Source: RGIG5472 sp051867615
GTDB lineage: Bacteria; Bacillota; Clostridia; Oscillospirales; Oscillospiraceae
Direction of reading: 5' to 3'
NCBI GenBank assembly: GCA_051867615.1
Contig: JBJDYU010000015.1
Span: 1-18,211, forward strand
Length of the DNA stretch: 18,211 nt
The notes below the pieces were generated by a model. It worked only from the letters and a program-made list of their open reading frames with translations. It was not told the origin of the DNA and did not search any database. The translations under genes and the position numbers were made by a program. The stretch's first letter is position 1. Each line of letters starts with the position of its first letter. Of the stretch, positions 13,890 through 18,211 are shown one piece after another.

Positions 13890-14614
13890 GGACGCGCGTT
13901 TTTGCCCTGCGCACGGCAAAGGAGATCCTGCGGGACCCGCTGAACCTGGCCTTTGGGCTGGGCTTTCCGGCAGTGCTGCTGTTGCTGCTCACCGCCATCG
14001 GACGCAACGTGCCGGTGGAGATGTTTCCCCTCGCGGAGCTGACCCCGGGCGTCTCGGTGTTCAGCCTGTCGTTTTTCACGCTGTTTTCCGCCCAACTGGT
14101 GGCGAAGGACCGCGCCAGCGCCTTCGCCGCGCGGCTCTTTACCACGCCCATGACCGCCTGGGACTTCATTTTCGGCTACACGCTGCCGCTGCTTCCCATG
14201 GCCCTGGCCCAGAGCCTGCTTTGCTACGCGCTGGCGGTGCTGCTGGGCCTGCCGCTGACGGGAGGTATTTTCGCCGCGGTGGGAGCGGCCCTCCTCGGGG
14301 CGCTGTTCTTCATCGGCCTTGGGCTGCTCTGCGGCAGCGTTATGACCGTGGCGCAGGTGGGCGGCTTCTGCGGCGCGGTGCTGACGAATCTCGCCGGCTG
14401 GCTCAGCGGCACCTGGTTCTCCCCGGCGCTGGTGGGCGGCTGGTTCCAGCGACTGGCGGAGTGCCTGCCCTTCCTGCGGCTCACGGAGCTGTGCCGCGCG
14501 GCTCTGGCGGGGGACGGTGCGGCGGCGATGCCTCACCTGCCCTGGGCGCTGGGCTATACCGCACTGGCGCTGCTCCTCGCTGTGCCGCTGTTTCGCCGTA
14601 CCATGCGGCGCTGA
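13886..14614 (+). CDS. ABC-2 type permease
   Basis: 242 residues with about six membrane segments: 22-40, 57-75, 97-118, 122-150, 155-175 and 218-236. The N-terminus 'RTRVFALRTAKEILRDPLNL' is the amphipathic lead helix typical of ABC-2 permeases, followed by an external loop containing 'ELTPGVSVFSLSFFTLFSAQ'. It forms the channel for the preceding ATPase, making a compact exporter. It starts at ATG 13886 overlapping the ATPase stop, and is the last gene of the operon before a strong terminator. Confidence 0.92.
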   Translation: MRTRVFALRTAKEILRDPLNLAFGLGFPAVLLLLLTAIGRNVPVEMFPLAELTPGVSVFSLSFFTLFSAQLVAKDRASAFAARLFTTPMTAWDFIFGYTLPLLPMALAQSLLCYALAVLLGLPLTGGIFAAVGAALLGALFFIGLGLLCGSVMTVAQVGGFCGAVLTNLAGWLSGTWFSPALVGGWFQRLAECLPFLRLTELCRAALAGDGAAAMPHLPWALGYTALALLLAVPLFRRTMRR

Positions 14615-14617
14615 ACG

Positions 14618-14662
14618 AAAAAAGACCCGCCGGGGAACCCCGGCGGGTCTTGCGGTTTTTTA
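14618..14662. terminator. Bidirectional terminator between the ABC permease and recR
   Basis: A 12-bp stem, GACCCGCCGGGG (14624-14635) with CCCCGGCGGGTC (14638-14649). On the minus strand it is followed at once by six T (14623-14618), closing recR; on the plus strand a T run follows after TTGCGG. Confidence 0.92.
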
Positions 14663-14680
14663 GGGGACAAGGGCGGGCCG

Positions 14681-15280
14681 TCACAGCTCCCGCCGGCCCT
14701 CCAGCGCCCGCAGGAGCGTGGCGTCGTCCGCGAACTCCAGATGCCCGCCCACGGGGATGCCGTAGGCAAGGCGGGTCACCCGCACGTCAAAGGGCTTTAA
14801 GAGCCGGGCGAGGTACATGGCGGTAGCTTCGCCCTCCGTGTCCGGGTTGGTGGCCATGATGACCTCCCGCACGCCCCCGGCGGCCACCCGATCCACCAGA
14901 GACTTGATCTGCAGATCGTCCGGCCCGATGTGGTTCATGGGGGAGATGACGCCGTGCAGCACATGGTAGCGGCCCCGGTATTCCCGCGTCCGCTCCATGG
15001 CGATAACGTCCCTTGGGTCCGCCACCACGCAGATGAGACCCGCGTCCCGCTTATCCGACGCGCAGATGGGGCAAAGCCCCCCGGCGGTCAGGTTCTGGCA
15101 CACGGGACAGCAGGTGACGCTGCGCTTGGCCTCCACGATGGCGTCGGCAAAGGCCTGGGCCTCCGACTCCGGCAGGCCCAGCACATAGAAGGCCAGACGC
15201 TGGGCGGATTTGCCGCCGATGCCCGGCAGCCGGGCGAACTGCTCCACCAGATTTTCCAGCGGCGCGGGAAAGTATTCCAT
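14681..15280 (-). CDS. recR: Recombination mediator RecR
   Basis: 199 residues, the standard length. In order: a helix-hairpin-helix ('FARLPGIGGKSAQRLAFYVL'), a C4 zinc finger (C58, C61, C70, C73) and a Toprim domain ('ICVVADPRDVIAMERTREYR' to 'ATNPDTEGEATAMYLARLLK'), ending with the Walker-like 'AYGIPVGGHLEFADDATLLR'. RecR works with RecO/RecF to load RecA on gapped DNA. In many Firmicutes it follows dnaX and the YbaB gene; here it instead follows rpe by 29 bases and is probably co-transcribed with it. AAGGGAG is 10 bases before the ATG. Confidence 0.98.
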   Translation of the reverse strand: MEYFPAPLENLVEQFARLPGIGGKSAQRLAFYVLGLPESEAQAFADAIVEAKRSVTCCPVCQNLTAGGLCPICASDKRDAGLICVVADPRDVIAMERTREYRGRYHVLHGVISPMNHIGPDDLQIKSLVDRVAAGGVREVIMATNPDTEGEATAMYLARLLKPFDVRVTRLAYGIPVGGHLEFADDATLLRALEGRREL

Positions 15281-15309
15281 AGCCTTCAGTCTCCCTTACA
15301 AAAGCGTTT

Positions 15310-15954
15310 TCAGCCCCGCAGCGCCGCGATGCGGCCGGGGATGTCCTCGGCGCCGTAGACGGCGCTGCCCGCCACCAGCACGTTGGCCCCGGCGTCGATG
15401 CAAGTACGGCAGGTGTCGGAGCCCACGCCGCCGTCCACCTCCAGCTCGCAGGCGGGATTCTCCGCCTCGATAAAGCCGCGGATGGCCCGGACCTTCGGCA
15501 TCATATCCTCCATGAAGCGCTGCCCGCCGAAGCCCGGCTCCACCGTCATGACAAGGATCAGCTCCACCTCGTGGAGGAAGGGCAGCACCGCCTCCGCCGG
15601 GGTTTTCGGCTTTACCACCACGCCGGCCTTTTTGCCCTTGGCGTGGATGAGGCGCAGGGCCTCGTGGATATTCTCCTCCGTGTCGGCCTCCACATGGCAG
15701 GTCACGATGTCCGCCCCCGCGTCGCAGAAGCGCTCCACATACCGCACCGGGCGGTCGATCATGAGATGCACGTCCAGCGGCAGCTCTGTTACCGGGCGGA
15801 TGGACTTCACCACCGGGATGCCGATGGAGATGTTGGGGACGAAAAGGCCGTCCATCACGTCCACGTGGACGTAATCGGCGGAGCTGATGCGCTCGATGTC
15901 CCGCTGGAGGTTCGCAAAGTCGGCGGAGAGGATGGAGGGAGCGATCTTGATCAT
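15310..15954 (-). CDS. rpe: Ribulose-phosphate 3-epimerase
   Basis: 214 residues, TIM barrel. It interconverts D-ribulose 5-phosphate and D-xylulose 5-phosphate in the cytoplasmic pentose phosphate pathway. Seen are 'IAPSILSADFANLQ', the metal/active-site 'VHVDVMDGLFVPNISIG' (H30, D32), 'DVHLMIDRP', 'VMTVEPGFGGQRFMEDMMPK' and the second catalytic Asp in 'ELEVDGGV', with the phosphate-binding 'VAGSAVYG' near the end. ATG 15954 is preferred: AGAAGGAA lies 6 bases upstream and all homologues start 'MIKIAPSIL', although an earlier in-frame ATG exists at 16020. Confidence 0.98.
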   Translation of the reverse strand: MIKIAPSILSADFANLQRDIERISSADYVHVDVMDGLFVPNISIGIPVVKSIRPVTELPLDVHLMIDRPVRYVERFCDAGADIVTCHVEADTEENIHEALRLIHAKGKKAGVVVKPKTPAEAVLPFLHEVELILVMTVEPGFGGQRFMEDMMPKVRAIRGFIEAENPACELEVDGGVGSDTCRTCIDAGANVLVAGSAVYGAEDIPGRIAALRG

Positions 15955-16112
15955 GTCGGATTCCTTCTCTTTCTGGCGCGCGCCCGTCACGGCGGCGGCG
16001 CGGATGACATACACTGGCATGGAGCGGCGGACGGCTGAGCCGCGGCGATCTGAGTCTGCCGCGCAGCTTCCGGCCCCCGGCCGCGGCCGCTGAAACGCCG
16101 CTCGTTTTCATA

Positions 16113-16139
16113 GGGCGCCGGAGGGTCCCTCCGGCGCCC
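16113..16139. other. Near-perfect GC palindrome in the rpe leader
   Basis: GGGCGCCGGAGG (16113-16124) and CCTCCGGCGCCC (16128-16139) are exact inverted copies separated by three bases. It lies in the 217-nt leader of the rpe message and would form a very stable stem about 32 bases from the start site. No T tract follows on either side. Confidence 0.65.
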
Positions 16140-16177
16140 GCCGAGACGGAAAACGGGCGCCTTTTACATACACCGCC

Positions 16178-16206
16178 ATTATAGCAAATCCGCCCTCCGA
16201 TTACAA
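16178..16206 (-). promoter_or_regulatory. Promoter of the rpe-recR operon
   Basis: On the minus strand TTGTAA (16206-16201), a 17-base spacer and a perfect TATAAT (16183-16178). The leader to ATG 15954 would be about 217 nt and very GC-rich. Confidence 0.85.
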
Positions 16207-16262
16207 GGGACAAGCCCGGCGGGAAACAGGCGGGCGGCGCAAAAAAGTTTACAATTATCCGC

Positions 16263-16291
16263 TTTATTCCCGCGCCGCTTTTCGCTATCAT
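16263..16291 (+). promoter_or_regulatory. Possible promoter of the zinc-ribbon membrane protein gene
   Basis: TTTATT (16263-16268), a 17-base spacer and TATCAT (16286-16291). The -10 fits well (5 of 6) but the -35 is poor; a TTTACA at 16249-16254 has no matching -10. Confidence 0.35.
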
Positions 16292-16360
16292 GGCTTTCAT
16301 AGGCGCTCCGCTTGGCCCGCTCCGGGCGCGGACGCGCCGAACACAGAAAGAAGGGACCGT

Positions 16361-16786
16361 ATGTCTTTTTTCCAGAAGCTCCGCAATGCGCTGAGCCGCT
16401 TTATGTACGGGCGCTACGGCAACGACGCGCTGAACCAGCTCCTCTGCGTGGTGATCCTGGCGCTGTATGTGCTGGGGCTGTTTTTGCGCCGGGTGCCGGT
16501 GCTGGGCGCGGTGCTGTACTACCTGCCCACGGCGCTGTGGCTGGTGGTGCTGTTCCGTATGCTTTCCAAAAACCTTACAAAGCGGCGGCAGGAGAACGAG
16601 TGGTTCCTCTCCTGGTGGAACCCCATGCGGACGAGCCTGCGGCGGCGGAGGGACCGGATGAAAGACCGGGAGCATAAGTATTTCACCTGCCGCGGCTGCG
16701 GCGCGGTGTGCCGCGTGCCGAGGGGCCGGGGCAGGATCGTCATCACCTGCCCCCGCTGCGGGCGGGAGCTGCACGGGAAAAGCTGA
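16361..16786 (+). CDS. Small two-TM protein with C-terminal zinc ribbon
   Basis: 141 residues. Two membrane segments (about 26-43 and 46-67) form a hairpin, followed by a highly basic stretch (R/K-rich, 90-106) and a zinc ribbon with C110-x-x-C113 and C130-x-x-C133. The N- and C-termini are probably cytoplasmic, placing the ribbon near membrane or nucleic acid. Homologues of this layout occur in Oscillospiraceae and Lachnospiraceae without known function. AAGAAGGGA precedes the ATG. It is separated from the next gene by a promoter, so it is probably monocistronic. Confidence 0.85.
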   Translation: MSFFQKLRNALSRFMYGRYGNDALNQLLCVVILALYVLGLFLRRVPVLGAVLYYLPTALWLVVLFRMLSKNLTKRRQENEWFLSWWNPMRTSLRRRRDRMKDREHKYFTCRGCGAVCRVPRGRGRIVITCPRCGRELHGKS

Positions 16787-16801
16787 GAGCGTTTCCGGGG
16801 C

Positions 16802-16830
16802 TTGCAATCCGGCGGTGGATTTGGTATAGT
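16802..16830 (+). promoter_or_regulatory. Promoter of the PepSY-like lipoprotein gene
   Basis: TTGCAA (16802-16807), a 17-base spacer and TATAGT (16825-16830), with the start expected about 30 bases before the ATG at 16869. Confidence 0.8.
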
Positions 16831-16868
16831 ACTGGCGTGGCAAGAGAAACTGGGAAAGGAGCGAGCCT

Positions 16869-17174
16869 ATGAAAAAGATCATCGCGTTGGCGCTGACGGC
16901 GGCGCTGGTGCTGGCTATGACGGCCTGCGGCAGCAAGGATTTTGACCGCAGCGCCAACGGCTATCTCACCGAGGACGCGGCCAAGGCCGTGGCGGCCCAG
17001 AGCGTGGGCTACAAGGCGGACGAGGTGGATTTCACCGAGTCGGTCTTTGAGGGCGACGAGGCCGGCGGCGACGAGAGCGCCGTTTACCGCTTCGTCTTCA
17101 CCGACAGCGTGGCGGAGTACACCTGCGAGATCAGCGCCATGCAGGGCACGGTAGTAAGTTCCAGCGCAAAATAA
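16869..17174 (+). CDS. Small PepSY-like lipoprotein
   Basis: 101 residues. A lipoprotein signal peptide ends at 'LAMTAC' with C20 as the lipidated residue; M at the -3 position is tolerated though not ideal. The rest resembles one PepSY domain: 'YLTEDAAKAVAAQSVGY', then a beta strand 'SAVYRFVFTDSVAEYTCEI'. PepSY domains bind or inhibit peptidases or serve as small extracytoplasmic sensors. AAAGGAG is 7 bases before the ATG. The mature protein is acidic and anchored to the outer membrane face. It stands alone between its own promoter and a strong hairpin terminator. Confidence 0.88.
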   Translation: MKKIIALALTAALVLAMTACGSKDFDRSANGYLTEDAAKAVAAQSVGYKADEVDFTESVFEGDEAGGDESAVYRFVFTDSVAEYTCEISAMQGTVVSSSAK

Positions 17175-17259
17175 CGGCAAAGGCAAAGGGCCTGCGGCTG
17201 TCCTCCACGCGGACGGCGGTCATGGGGGCCCCGCCTTTCCAGCAGATTGGGTTTTAAGA

Positions 17260-17296
17260 AGCGGCGTGACCTGCGGGTCACGCCGCTCAGCTTTTT
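17260..17296 (+). terminator. Terminator after the PepSY-like lipoprotein gene
   Basis: A 12-bp stem, AGCGGCGTGACC (17260-17271) with GGTCACGCCGCT (17276-17287), loop TGCG, followed by CAGCTTTTT. Confidence 0.8.
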
Positions 17297-17465
17297 GAAA
17301 CTCCCTGAAAAGTTTCAAAAAGTTGTTTGACTGAACGCGAAAGGCAACCCTGACGGTTTGCCTCGCGCCAAGAGCCGCCCTTCAGGCGGTTTGCGCTCCG
17401 GCGCGCTCTGCGGAGCAGCCTTTCACCCTATCTTTCCCTCCGAAACCTTTGGACGGAAGGTTTTC
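17291..17465. repeat. Second hairpin-dense non-coding stretch
   Basis: Between the two terminators lie CTTTTTGAAAC/GTTTCAAAAAG (17291-17322, perfect 11 bp), CGCG..AGGCAA/TTGCCTCGCG (17336-17367, small bulge), GCCGCC/GGCGGT (17374-17390, one G-T pair), GCTCCG/CGGAGC (17395-17416) and GAAACCTT/AAGGTTTTC (17442-17465, one bulge). No gene is seen. The style resembles the gap at 8119-8344, with consecutive short stems, but sequences are not the same. Confidence 0.5.
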
Positions 17466-17472
17466 AACAGAC

Positions 17473-17508
17473 AAAAACACCCATGCGCACAGCGCACGGG
17501 TGTTTTTT
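17473..17508. terminator. Bidirectional terminator of hppA
   Basis: AAAAACACCC at the left and GGGTGTTTTTT at the right form a stem around an inner GTGCGC-type dyad; on the minus strand it ends in a T run 12 bases after the hppA stop. Confidence 0.9.
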
Positions 17509-17519
17509 ATGAGTTCGGC

Positions 17520-18211
<692 letters not shown>

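Noticed and set aside
11899..16352. Repeated 12-mer ACACAGAAAGAA upstream of the DUF1847 gene and the zinc-ribbon gene
   Set aside because: Several 12-base repeats are expected by chance in a window of this size, and both lie in A-rich leader sequence near ribosome binding sites.
15296..16957. A 553-codon minus-strand open frame spanning rpe, its leader and the zinc-ribbon gene
   Set aside because: It covers rpe in the wrong frame and runs antisense to the zinc-ribbon gene; composition is Arg/Pro/Gly-rich, as expected from GC-rich shadow frames.

Overview
The window looks like a chromosomal segment of a GC-rich, spore-lineage Gram-positive anaerobe of the class Clostridia, most likely an Oscillospiraceae-type gut bacterium. 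The grounds are a SpoIIID fragment, an SLH-domain surface protein, DUF1847 and DUF3810 proteins, a membrane pyrophosphatase, strong AGGAGG-type ribosome binding sites and TTGNNN-17-TATAAT promoters. The taxonomic call is inference from gene content and codon style; no marker gene settles it.

Layout. Bases 1-605 hold the C-terminal part of a DUF4143-type ATPase, visibly less GC-rich than its neighbours. It runs convergently into a spoIIID gene (minus strand) whose SpoIIID homology stops at residue 40, inside the helix-turn-helix. Next is an aldo/keto reductase with a ferredoxin-like C-terminus (minus), then a 1036-residue secreted SLH protein with its own strong promoter, long leader and UUCG terminator. 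A small cupin (minus) and a two-gene operon, PhnD-like lipoprotein plus alpha/beta-hydrolase-like membrane protein (plus), diverge from a palindromic promoter region. The hydrolase-like protein lacks the nucleophile serine. A hairpin-packed gap (8017-8350) follows.

Bases 8351-12589 hold a YegS/DagK-type lipid kinase (minus) divergent from an AI-2E-family permease, a DUF3810 membrane metallopeptidase-like protein and a DUF1847 protein. Bases 12718-14614 are a tightly coupled operon: XRE/AbrB-type regulator, ABC ATPase and ABC-2 permease, joined by ATGA overlaps. Then come rpe-recR (minus), a two-TM zinc-ribbon protein, a PepSY-like lipoprotein, a second hairpin-dense gap (17175-17519), and the C-terminal part of the membrane pyrophosphatase hppA (minus, running off the right edge).

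Most of the window is ordinary housekeeping and envelope biology. The points most worth following are: (a) the clean break in spoIIID beside a transferred-looking ATPase gene, with repeated CTGTT motifs at the junction, which could be either a dead gene or a skin-like intervening element; (b) the orphan PhnD-like lipoprotein paired with a serine-less hydrolase; (c) the two intergenic hairpin clusters; and (d) the symmetric divergent promoter at 6016-6082.
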